The translations under genes were made by a program, and so were the position numbers. From positions 1 to 63,716 of the forward strand of contig JAGWFW010000005.1 of the NCBI GenBank assembly GCA_028867735.1: a stretch of DNA of 63,716 nucleotides. The letters run 5' to 3'. A model generated the notes under the pieces. It did no database searches. It saw only the letters and a program-made list of their open reading frames with translations, and was not told where the DNA came from. Source of the stretch: Nitrososphaerota archaeon (lineage in GTDB: Archaea > Thermoproteota > Nitrososphaeria > Nitrososphaerales > Nitrosopumilaceae). Shown here one piece after another: positions 9,256 through 16,317 of the stretch (position 1 is its first letter; each line of letters opens with the position of its first letter).

Positions 9256-9974
9256 CATTAGAGCCCATTGCTGACAAGCTGCGCCAAGCAAAAAATATTG
9301 TCTTTGTTACTGGCGCAGGCATATCACAGGAAAGTGGCATCCCAACATTTCGAGGAAAAGACGGCTTGTGGAGAAAACATGATGCAATGAAGCTTGCAAC
9401 AATCGATGCATTTTATGAAGATCCAAAACTTGTATGGGAGTGGTATGAGGAAAGAAGAAGCAACATCTTGGCAGCAAAACCAAATGCGGGTCATCTTGCA
9501 ATAGCAACGCTTGAAAAATTCAGGCCTGTTCACATATTGACGCAGAATATTGACGGTCTGCACCAGAGGGCTGGCAGTACCCAAGTCTATGAACTTCACG
9601 GAAGCATTATTACAGTCAGGTGTACTGTATGCGATTTCAAAGATACCGTAACGTCTAGCTTTTCTCAACTTCCTCCAATTTGCAAGTGCAAGAATATACT
9701 CAGGCCTGATGTGGTATGGTTTGGAGAATCCTTGCCACAGGACATATGGCATTCTGCAATCAACCAGGCAAGATCTTGCGATGTAATGATAGTGGTTGGT
9801 ACATCGCTTGCAGTATCTCCTGCAAATCTGTTACCTGTCTACGCCAAACAAAATGGAGCTGCCCTAATAGAGGTAAATCCGGAGGAGACTCCCATGTCTG
9901 CAAGCATGGATCTTTCAATTCGTTCCTCTGCCGCACAAGCTTTGCCTGAATTTCTTTCCATATTTCAAAGGTAA
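9252..9974 (+). CDS. NAD-dependent protein deacylase (sirtuin, CobB/Sir2 family)
   Basis: The NAD-binding motif [15 protein letters not shown] (about residues 21-35), [11 protein letters not shown] and catalytic HGS are present. The zinc Cys set is CTVC and, further on, CKCK. The YEERR segment (Tyr-x-x-Arg) matches the acyl-pocket Tyr/Arg pair of class III sirtuins, so removal of succinyl or malonyl groups is possible besides deacetylation. In archaea sirtuins act on chromatin proteins such as Alba and on metabolic enzymes. GTG start, 4-bp overlap with rnz; last gene of the operon. Confidence 0.94.
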   Translation: MTLEPIADKLRQAKNIVFVTGAGISQESGIPTFRGKDGLWRKHDAMKLATIDAFYEDPKLVWEWYEERRSNILAAKPNAGHLAIATLEKFRPVHILTQNIDGLHQRAGSTQVYELHGSIITVRCTVCDFKDTVTSSFSQLPPICKCKNILRPDVVWFGESLPQDIWHSAINQARSCDVMIVVGTSLAVSPANLLPVYAKQNGAALIEVNPEETPMSASMDLSIRSSAAQALPEFLSIFQR

Positions 9975-9992
9975 ATTGCTAAAATTTTTCAA

Positions 9993-10011
9993 AAAACATA
10001 TGGTATGTTTT
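9993..10011 (+). terminator. Inverted repeat after the sirtuin gene, possible terminator
   Basis: AAAACATA-TGG-TATGTTTT is a perfect 8-bp inverted repeat 18 bp after the sirtuin stop, ending in a T-run. A related 12-nt segment recurs in inverted orientation at 10093-10104 (opposite to 10003-10014). It may end the prs-sirtuin operon, or be part of a larger fold upstream of the RNA element at 10147. Archaeal terminators are usually simple T-runs, so the hairpin may be incidental. Confidence 0.35.
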
Positions 10012-10146
10012 CATTGAATTGTCGTTCTTGCACAAAGAATTATTGAAAAATAAGAAATCAATTGTGAAAATTATGAATAATTGTTAAATATTATGAAAAC
10101 ATACAATAAGTAATGAGAATAGACGCAAATTCTAACGACTGAATTT

Positions 10147-10234
10147 GCGTGGCTCTGCGAAAAATAGTACATGGTAGAGCGCACAAAGGTGCGCGAGCGG
10201 CAGGAGAATGCTCTTTGCCTATACAGGGCCACGC
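10147..10234 (+). ncRNA. Candidate structured RNA, copy 2
   Basis: The element lies in the 327-bp gap between the convergent sirtuin and UPF0201 genes. An 11-bp closing helix pairs GCGTGGCTCTG (10147-10157) with CAGGGCCACGC (10224-10234), with one G-U pair that exists only on the plus strand. Inside are a 6-bp hairpin GCGCAC-AAAG-GTGCGC (10179-10194) and a longer hairpin at 10199-10219. Just upstream, ACGCAAATTC (10123-10132) can pair with GAATTTGCGT (10141-10150). That pairing competes for the 5' strand of the closing helix, a switch-like arrangement. The closing helix is shared with the element at 1517-1599. It lacks a T-arm, so it is not a tRNA. Confidence 0.45.
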
Positions 10235-10301
10235 CATCACAATACATTTCTGAAACATTCTACCAAGCAAATCGTCCCTTTCAAAGATACAATTTTTGTG
10301 G

Positions 10302-10706
10302 TTAGCCTATAAATTCGGGGGCAAGCCAGTCAGTTATTTTTTCCAAGTTCTTTGAATGCAAAATTACCTTGATCGGTCCCAATGGAGATTCTTCTGCCTC
10401 CTCGCATATGGCAATGACATCCACATATGCTGCCTGCTTGTTGAGATAAAACCAGGTGGTGTCCCCATTCGTGTTGTACTTCATCTGTCTCCTGTATACC
10501 CTATTCACTTTACGCTTTCGTATGGTCTCCTGAACCTTTGATAGAGAGTGTAGGTCTCTGGAGATTGCCTTTATGCTTCCTTCCTTGTATTCATAGTTAG
10601 CATCTAGGATTACATTTGATACAGCAGTTCTGATCTTTTCCTGGTCTTCAGAGGGATTGACTGAAGCGTATGCTTCTATTTTACACGCAATGTTAGGGAT
10701 ATTCAT
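10302..10706 (-). CDS. UPF0201 family RNA-binding protein
   Basis: This 134-residue protein matches the archaeal UPF0201/COG1325 family, proposed as an RNA-binding protein associated with exosome gene neighbourhoods. The conserved beta-alpha start (KIEAYASVNPSEDQEKIRTAVSNV) and the central basic segment (RKRKVNRVYRRQMKYN) suit RNA binding. Its ATG overlaps the stop of the UPF0200 kinase gene by 4 bp (ATGA), so they are co-translated. The biochemical role is not established. Confidence 0.85.
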   Translation of the reverse strand: MNIPNIACKIEAYASVNPSEDQEKIRTAVSNVILDANYEYKEGSIKAISRDLHSLSKVQETIRKRKVNRVYRRQMKYNTNGDTTWFYLNKQAAYVDVIAICEEAEESPLGPIKVILHSKNLEKITDWLAPEFIG

Positions 10707-11251
10707 TTCATCCAGCCCTTTATGATGTGGTATGCCGTATCTACCAGCTGCTCTATTGTCAGATTGTTGTTGGATATCGTTTCGTCTGCAAGTGCAATTG
10801 ATTCACTCATTCCAACTCCAATCTCCCGGGAATCTCTCTTTGAGAAATCTTCCCTGTCAGATGGAGCGTCAGATCTTCCACGGCTTGTCAGAAATTTGAA
10901 TCTGGTGTCTCCTGACGCATGAATTGCAAGAACCTTGACTGTGCCAATTGTTTTTAGTACATTAACTTCTGCAAGTGATCTTACACCGTCAACAAGTATG
11001 ACATCAGACTTGGAATCTAATATGTGGCCTTTGATCAGTTCAGCCACTGCTCCCGGCCCGTTTTTTTCTCGAAGTTCAAGCATTATCTTTCCTAGATTTA
11101 CACCAGTGGGTTCGATCTTTCTTCGTGAGGCCTCTTCTCTTACTGCATCACCCATGGTTATCTTGTCAAATCCTTTGGATTTGAGGGTCTCAGCTATTGT
11201 GGTTTTTCCAGCTCCAGGCATGCCAGTCAGACAGACGATAAGCTTTGTCAC
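10703..11251 (-). CDS. UPF0200 family P-loop kinase (dephospho-CoA kinase-like)
   Basis: This P-loop nucleoside/dephospho-CoA kinase-like protein begins TKLIVCLTGMPGAGKTT with the Walker A motif at about residues 9-16. A Walker B-like strand (DVILVDGVRS) lies near residue 80. The frame extends upstream to 11356, but that part is non-homologous and antisense to the divergent ThpR gene. GTG at 11251 (or 11257) fits the family start. Archaeal UPF0200 is related to adenylate and dephospho-CoA kinases; its substrate is uncertain. It is the first gene of the pair with UPF0201. Confidence 0.83.
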   Translation of the reverse strand: MTKLIVCLTGMPGAGKTTIAETLKSKGFDKITMGDAVREEASRRKIEPTGVNLGKIMLELREKNGPGAVAELIKGHILDSKSDVILVDGVRSLAEVNVLKTIGTVKVLAIHASGDTRFKFLTSRGRSDAPSDREDFSKRDSREIGVGMSESIALADETISNNNLTIEQLVDTAYHIIKGWMK

Positions 11252-11324
11252 ATTCACAAACCTGTCCTTCCAGTCTATGAAGCTACCGGAAATTATTATA
11301 GACCATTGGATCAGAATTCTTCTA

Positions 11325-11864
11325 ATGCGTACATTTGTGGCAGTTGAGGTCTGCAATCATGATGTGCTAGATTCCATAGTAAAGCTGCAGTCTGATCTTG
11401 CCATAAGGGCAAGCCCGGTAAGCAGACAGAACATGCATTTCACATTGCTTTTCTTAGGAGAGATAACTGATGATGTTGCTAATGATGTAAAAACTGCTCT
11501 TTCAAGCATTAGCTTCAAACCAATACGAGTAAGTTTCACCCATCTTGGTGCATTTCCCAATCCCAAGTTTCCAAGAGTGGTTTGGGTGGGAACAGACGAG
11601 GTAGCCGCAACGCGCCTGATAGAGCTTGCCACCCAAGTTGAGCAAAAGCTTGCACCGCTAGGATTCAGGCAGGACAAGCAGTTCAGACCCCATCTCACCA
11701 TATTCAGGGTAAGAAACAGGGAAGACGGCATATCGGGCAAGATGACAAAATACAGCAAGGCCAGCCTCGGGGAGGATGTCATTTCTGAGCTAAAATTCAA
11801 GCAGAGTGTCTTAACTTCAAATGGGCCGATATATTCTGATTTACTGGTGGTAAAGGCACAATGA
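11325..11864 (+). CDS. thpR: RNA 2',3'-cyclic phosphodiesterase (2'-5' RNA ligase family)
   Basis: This is a 2H phosphoesterase of 179 residues. The two catalytic HxT motifs are visible: MHFTLLFLG (about residues 42-50) and PHLTIFRV (about 125-132). Family members hydrolyse 2',3'-cyclic phosphates and can ligate tRNA halves through 2'-5' links in vitro. The reading frame is open for 130 codons upstream, but ATG 11325 (MRTFVAVEV) is the family start. The gene overlaps the CCA-adding enzyme gene by 4 bp, consistent with a tRNA-repair operon. Confidence 0.93.
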   Translation: MRTFVAVEVCNHDVLDSIVKLQSDLAIRASPVSRQNMHFTLLFLGEITDDVANDVKTALSSISFKPIRVSFTHLGAFPNPKFPRVVWVGTDEVAATRLIELATQVEQKLAPLGFRQDKQFRPHLTIFRVRNREDGISGKMTKYSKASLGEDVISELKFKQSVLTSNGPIYSDLLVVKAQ

Positions 11865-13195
11865 GCAGGGTCTTAGAACAAGCAAGGAAAATTTCCATTC
11901 CTACAAGACAGGAGGAGGAAAAAACAAGGGATCTTGCAGATTTTCTACTAAAACAAGTAAACAGTGAAGCTGCCAAACATTCCCAGGTAGTAACCGTTGA
12001 GCTTGGCGGGTCTTATGCAAAAGGGACCTGGCTTAGGGGCCAAATGGACTTTGACATATTTGTCAAGCTAAAAAATGATACCGGCGAGAAGAAGTTCGAA
12101 GAGATTGGGAAAAAAATTGGCTTTGGTTCAATGAGAAAGTTCAATCCTCACGTCAGGTATTCCGAGCATCCATACGTTGAGGCCGAGATAAAGGGAACAA
12201 GGGTAAACGTTGTTCCCTGCTATAACGTCGAAAAGGGCCAGTGGAAGAGTGCGGCTGACAGATCATCTTTTCACACCAAATTTATTTTGGAAACGTTTGA
12301 TGATGCCAAGAAAAACGAGGTGAGGCTCTTAAAGAAATTCCTCAAGGGTGTTGGCATCTACGGCGCCGAAATCGCAAGAGAGGGCTTTGGCGGATATGTT
12401 GCTGAAGTTCTTGTTTACAATTATGGAAGTTTTCTTGGTGTGCTAGAGGCAGCATCCAACTTTACACAGGGAAATGTCATAGGAAATCCAAGTAAAAAAT
12501 TTGAAACATCTCTAGTATTGATAGATCCCATAGACAGTAATAGAAATTTGGGCACTGCAATTTCTTCACAAAATGTGGCAAGATTCATACTTGTTGCCAG
12601 AGCATTTCTAAAAAAACAATCTATGGAATTCTTTGCAGGCAGGCAGAGAAATCCCAATAGAAAAAATTTGAAAAATGTGTTAATTGTGAGATTTGACTAC
12701 AGGTGGAGAAGTCCCGATATAATTTGGGGGCAGGTAAAGCGCAGTGCAACTTCGCTTGCCGGACAGCTTGAGCTTGGGGGGTTTGAGGTCATACGCAAGG
12801 CTGCAGTAACTGACGAGAAATCAGAGGCTGCAATGCTTTTTCTTTTGCGTCTGCCCGCAATTGAGAGATTTACTGTAAAAAACGGACCAGAAGTTTACAG
12901 AAAGACAGACTCGGAGAGCTTTATTTCAAAAAATTCCAAGAACATAATGACCTGGATTGATGAAAGCGGGCGAATACTGTCAATGCAGGAAAGAGAGTTT
13001 TATGATGCAAAAAAGTTCCTAGAGCATCTCTTGAGGAAGGACCTAATGCAGGCAGGCGTGCCAAGCGGCATAATTCCAGACATCAAACGCGGTTTTAGGG
13101 TATTACATGGCAACCAACCGGTAAGCAAATCCATTAAAAAGGCACTGGCAGAGGTTACCTCTACTGATGGACTCGTTTTCAGTACAAATAGGTAG
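11861..13195 (+). CDS. cca: CCA tRNA nucleotidyltransferase (archaeal class I)
   Basis: It adds or repairs the CCA end of tRNAs without a nucleic acid template. The class I nucleotidyltransferase core has LGGSYAKGTWLRGQMDFDIFV, with the GS motif and the DxD metal ligands at about residues 66-68. The archaeal central and tail domains follow (VNVVPCY, REGFGGYVAEVLV). At 444 residues its length is normal. It overlaps thpR by 4 bp and the downstream protein-kinase gene by 29 bp. Confidence 0.96.
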   Translation: MSRVLEQARKISIPTRQEEEKTRDLADFLLKQVNSEAAKHSQVVTVELGGSYAKGTWLRGQMDFDIFVKLKNDTGEKKFEEIGKKIGFGSMRKFNPHVRYSEHPYVEAEIKGTRVNVVPCYNVEKGQWKSAADRSSFHTKFILETFDDAKKNEVRLLKKFLKGVGIYGAEIAREGFGGYVAEVLVYNYGSFLGVLEAASNFTQGNVIGNPSKKFETSLVLIDPIDSNRNLGTAISSQNVARFILVARAFLKKQSMEFFAGRQRNPNRKNLKNVLIVRFDYRWRSPDIIWGQVKRSATSLAGQLELGGFEVIRKAAVTDEKSEAAMLFLLRLPAIERFTVKNGPEVYRKTDSESFISKNSKNIMTWIDESGRILSMQEREFYDAKKFLEHLLRKDLMQAGVPSGIIPDIKRGFRVLHGNQPVSKSIKKALAEVTSTDGLVFSTNR

Positions 13196-13934
13196 ACTGG
13201 GCCAAGAGCCGTATTCACGCATTATAGGATATCCCAAGACTACAAAGAAGGCCGTTGCAAAACGAGTCTTGGAGTTAAAAAAACTTGGAATCAGGAATGT
13301 TACATTTTACGGCCCCACCATGCTGGGCAATGTTCCTGTGCTGGGCAAGGGATACGTGGGTGTAGTAGTGTTGTCAAGATACGGTAAGAGTCAGGTTGCC
13401 CTAAAGATCCGCAGAACAGATTCAAGCAGAGATGAAATGAGAGGCGAGGCAAAGTTTCTAAAGCTTGCCAACAAAGTAAATGTCGGTCCCAAGGTAATAG
13501 ATAGCAGTAAAAATTTCATGATAATGGAATACGTGGAGGGAAAGAAGATAATTGACTGGGCAGGAGAGCTAAAGGGCAGAGGTAGTGCAGCCAAACTAAA
13601 AACTGTGGCGCGTAAAATTCTAGAAGATTGCTATAATTTAGACAGGATACATCTTGATCATGGAGAACTAAGCTACATACACAAACATGTTATTGTAGGA
13701 AAATCTCCATGCATAATTGATTTTGAGAGCGCAAGTGTAAATAGAAGAACATCTAACGTGACTTCTGCGACACAGGGCATCTTCATTGGTTCTGGTCTTT
13801 CAAATATTGTTAAAAAAATTATAAAAATTCCAAGTACAAGGAAGATGATTGAATCTCTGAAAAAATACAAGCACGACCAGTCACGCGAGAACTTTGACAG
13901 TGTATTGAAAGTGTTGGGGCTGTACAAGGTTTGA
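13167..13934 (+). CDS. Predicted atypical serine/threonine protein kinase (COG2112-like)
   Basis: It shows a reduced kinase fold in 255 residues: glycine loop LGKGYVGVVVL (about 60-70), ALKIRR with the ATP-binding Lys, MEYVEGKKI as the hinge, HLDHGELSYIHKHVIV as the catalytic loop (HGE in place of HRD) and IIDFESA in place of DFG. This matches the archaeal COG2112 lipid A kinase/RIO-like family. Targets are unknown. The start overlaps the 3' end of cca by 29 bp and the stop overlaps the CDF transporter start by 4 bp. Confidence 0.82.
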   Translation: MDSFSVQIGRLGQEPYSRIIGYPKTTKKAVAKRVLELKKLGIRNVTFYGPTMLGNVPVLGKGYVGVVVLSRYGKSQVALKIRRTDSSRDEMRGEAKFLKLANKVNVGPKVIDSSKNFMIMEYVEGKKIIDWAGELKGRGSAAKLKTVARKILEDCYNLDRIHLDHGELSYIHKHVIVGKSPCIIDFESASVNRRTSNVTSATQGIFIGSGLSNIVKKIIKIPSTRKMIESLKKYKHDQSRENFDSVLKVLGLYKV

Positions 13935-15289
13935 ATTTGCAAAACATAAAAACAGATGCACTAAAAATTTCCCTAGGAATAATACTTTCTGCCTTTGTAG
14001 TAGAGCTTTTCATTGGAATTTTTTCCAACAGTCTTGCGCTTGTTACCGATAGCATTCATGCAGTGCTGGATTCTGTGGTGACCGCCATATTGCTTGTAAC
14101 AGCAAAATGGGCCTCAAAACCACCTGACAGGGAGCACACTTATGGCCATGGCAAGATAGAAACCATGGGGAGTTTTGTTGGAGGCATCATCATACTTGTG
14201 ATAGCCTGCTTTTTTATCTTCGAGGCAATCTCAAGATTACAGGAGCCACGTCCTGCCGTATTGCCTGGCGTGATGGCAATAGGCGCTGCAGTTTACACCC
14301 TGTGCTCGGATGGTGCAAGGATTGGCATTTTAAGAAGGGCAATGAAAAAGACGGACGGTCCTGCGCTTCGGGTTGACTTTTACCATGCATTCATGGATGT
14401 GGGGTCTACCTCTGTGGCGCTTGTGGGCATAGTGCTTGTCACCATGGGGTTTTACCAAGGAGACTTTGTTGCCGCGTTGATATTGGGAGTACTTCTTGCT
14501 GTACTTAGTCTGAAGCTCATCTACAAGAATGCAATGGAGCTCACAGATGCCGTTCCTGAGAGCATGGTGAAGACTGTTCATGACATAGTTAGCAGTACAG
14601 AGGGAGTAATGAAGACAGAGTCTGTGCAGATGCGAAGGTCTGGAAGCGATATTTTTGCAGAGGTTACAATATCTTTGAAAGGGACGTCAAGTTTTGAGGA
14701 GGCTCATGAGATAAGTGCAAACGTGGAAAAAAACATCAGAAACAACATTGCAAACAGCAAGGTCACAGTACACTTTGAGCCCACATGGAAGGATGTCCCA
14801 ATTGATTACATAGTAAATAGGGTGGCCTCTCTGGTTCGCGGCGTGTCAGGCATACACAACGTTAGCTATTCCACCGCAAAGGACGGAGTCTTTATCAGTT
14901 TACATGTCATGGTGGACAGGAACATGTCGCTTGAAGATGCCCACAAGGTCTCAGACGAGATAGAAGAGCAGATCAAAAAGTCAGTCGAGAATGTAAACCA
15001 CATTACGATTCATCTAGAGCCCTATGTGTCCATCCCAAAAAGCATCCCTGTAGAGGATCTTACAATCGAGGAACATGTAACAAACATCATCAAGGAATAT
15101 GCCAGCGTTAAAAAAATTGGTCGCGTCATTACATTCCAGCTACAGGATATTTTCAAGGTAGACATTGACTGTTCTTTTGACGGCAGGCTTACAATAGAGC
15201 AGGTTCACGATATCATCTCTGAAATAGAGTCCAAGATCAAAAATCAGATTAAAAATGCAGTAGTAACCATACATCCCGAGCCAAACTAG
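13931..15289 (+). CDS. Cation diffusion facilitator with three C-terminal cytoplasmic domains
   Basis: The first ~205 residues are a CDF (zinc/iron/manganese-type) exporter with six helices. The metal-site signatures are DSIHAVLDSV in helix 2 and DFYHAFMDVGST in helix 5, and HTYGHGKIE lies in the first loop. Ordinary CDF proteins have one ~80-residue cytoplasmic dimerisation domain. Here three copies follow in tandem (about 208-285, 290-365 and 378-452), each with the same beta-alpha-beta layout and ending in a (V/I)(T/H)(V/I)H(F/L/P)EP motif. The likely start TTG overlaps the kinase stop (TTGA). Confidence 0.92.
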   Translation: MNLQNIKTDALKISLGIILSAFVVELFIGIFSNSLALVTDSIHAVLDSVVTAILLVTAKWASKPPDREHTYGHGKIETMGSFVGGIIILVIACFFIFEAISRLQEPRPAVLPGVMAIGAAVYTLCSDGARIGILRRAMKKTDGPALRVDFYHAFMDVGSTSVALVGIVLVTMGFYQGDFVAALILGVLLAVLSLKLIYKNAMELTDAVPESMVKTVHDIVSSTEGVMKTESVQMRRSGSDIFAEVTISLKGTSSFEEAHEISANVEKNIRNNIANSKVTVHFEPTWKDVPIDYIVNRVASLVRGVSGIHNVSYSTAKDGVFISLHVMVDRNMSLEDAHKVSDEIEEQIKKSVENVNHITIHLEPYVSIPKSIPVEDLTIEEHVTNIIKEYASVKKIGRVITFQLQDIFKVDIDCSFDGRLTIEQVHDIISEIESKIKNQIKNAVVTIHPEPN

Positions 15290-15290
15290 C

Positions 15291-15899
15291 ATGACGGTAC
15301 ACAAGGGAGTAAGGTTTCTCAAAAAAGACCCAGTAATGAAAAAAATCATTGGTTCTGTTGGAGGCTATACGTTAAAGAAAAGAAGGCATCATTTTGCGGT
15401 CTTGATTGAATCCATAATATCGCAGCAGCTTGCAACAAGGGCCGCAGACGTAATCTTTTGCAGATTCAAGGATCTGTACCCCAAGTTTCCTACAGCAGAG
15501 GAGGTTCTTGCCACAAGAAATTCCAGGCTTCGTTCTGCGGGACTTTCAGGTATGAAGGTAGAATACATCAAGGATTTGGCAGGAAAAGTAAGTCAGGGCA
15601 AGGTCAGGCTTGGAGCGCTTTCAAAGATGAGTGACGAGGAGGTGGTTGCCCACCTGACGCAGGTCAAGGGGATTGGGAGATGGACTGCTGAGATGTTTCT
15701 TATTTTTTCGCTTGAAAGACAGGATGTCTTGCCTGTACATGATCTTGGATTGCAAAAAGGCGTTCAAATTGCATTTTCATTGCATGAGCTACCAAAGCCA
15801 AGCGAGGTGGAAAATATAGGCAAGAGGTGGAAGCCATACAGAAGCATAGCTACTTGGTATCTTTGGAAAAGCCTCCAAAATTTTAGCAAGATAGGGTGA
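15291..15899 (+). CDS. DNA-3-methyladenine glycosylase II-like (AlkA family, HhH-GPD)
   Basis: This base-excision repair glycosylase removes alkylated purines. The 202-residue protein consists almost only of the HhH-GPD domain: IIESIISQQLATRAA start helix, hairpin LTQVKGIGRWTAEMFL (about 122-137) and catalytic Asp in LPVHDLGLQKG (about 151). It lacks the N-terminal domain of E. coli AlkA, as expected for short archaeal members. It begins 1 nt after the CDF gene stop, so it is in the same transcript. Confidence 0.9.
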   Translation: MTVHKGVRFLKKDPVMKKIIGSVGGYTLKKRRHHFAVLIESIISQQLATRAADVIFCRFKDLYPKFPTAEEVLATRNSRLRSAGLSGMKVEYIKDLAGKVSQGKVRLGALSKMSDEEVVAHLTQVKGIGRWTAEMFLIFSLERQDVLPVHDLGLQKGVQIAFSLHELPKPSEVENIGKRWKPYRSIATWYLWKSLQNFSKIG

Positions 15900-15933
15900 T
15901 CTTATTAGTAAGAATGACCATTAGTATGCCACA

Positions 15934-16194
15934 GTGTATCTAGATACAGAGGAAGCCATACGACGCAGGATGGAATTCTACACTAGTGATGTTGTAGATA
16001 ATTTCATCAAAAAGCATGGCGTGCCAAAGACTAGGATTGCGATGAAAAACCTAGTGACTCTGTCAGGTGGAAGATCTGGCGTGGACGACGGACTGGTAGA
16101 ACTTATGGGTCATGTCTATTTTCAAGTTCATTCACAACAGGTAAACATACGAGACAAGGCAAATGGGAAAATTATTGTGTCAATTAGAAAATAG
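15934..16194 (+). CDS. Conserved-looking small protein, unknown function
   Basis: This is an 86-residue soluble protein starting with GTG. It has an acidic N-terminal helix (LDTEEAIRRRMEFYTSDVVDNFIKKHG) and a C-terminal part of alternating polar and hydrophobic strands. It lies between the AlkA-like gene and the helicase gene on the same strand. A TATA-like stretch (cttattag, about 15900-15908) could give it its own promoter. No family was recognised. Confidence 0.65.
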   Translation: MYLDTEEAIRRRMEFYTSDVVDNFIKKHGVPKTRIAMKNLVTLSGGRSGVDDGLVELMGHVYFQVHSQQVNIRDKANGKIIVSIRK

Positions 16195-16317
16195 CCCATC
16201 ATAAAATCAGACAATATTTGTAAAACAGATTGTAATTGACAAGAAGAAAAAGCCTTCGAATAATTACAATGAGTTAAGTAGGTACTAACAGCAGGGGTTT
16301 TCATAACCTGAGAAAAA

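Noticed and set aside
10147-10234. H/ACA guide RNA
   Set aside because: An ACA follows the helix only after several bases, and no ACA follows the homologous element at 1517-1599. No kink-turn was identified.
10935-11324. 130-codon N-terminal extension of the ThpR frame
   Set aside because: It is antisense to the UPF0200 gene and unlike the family; the ATG at 11325 begins the conserved domain.
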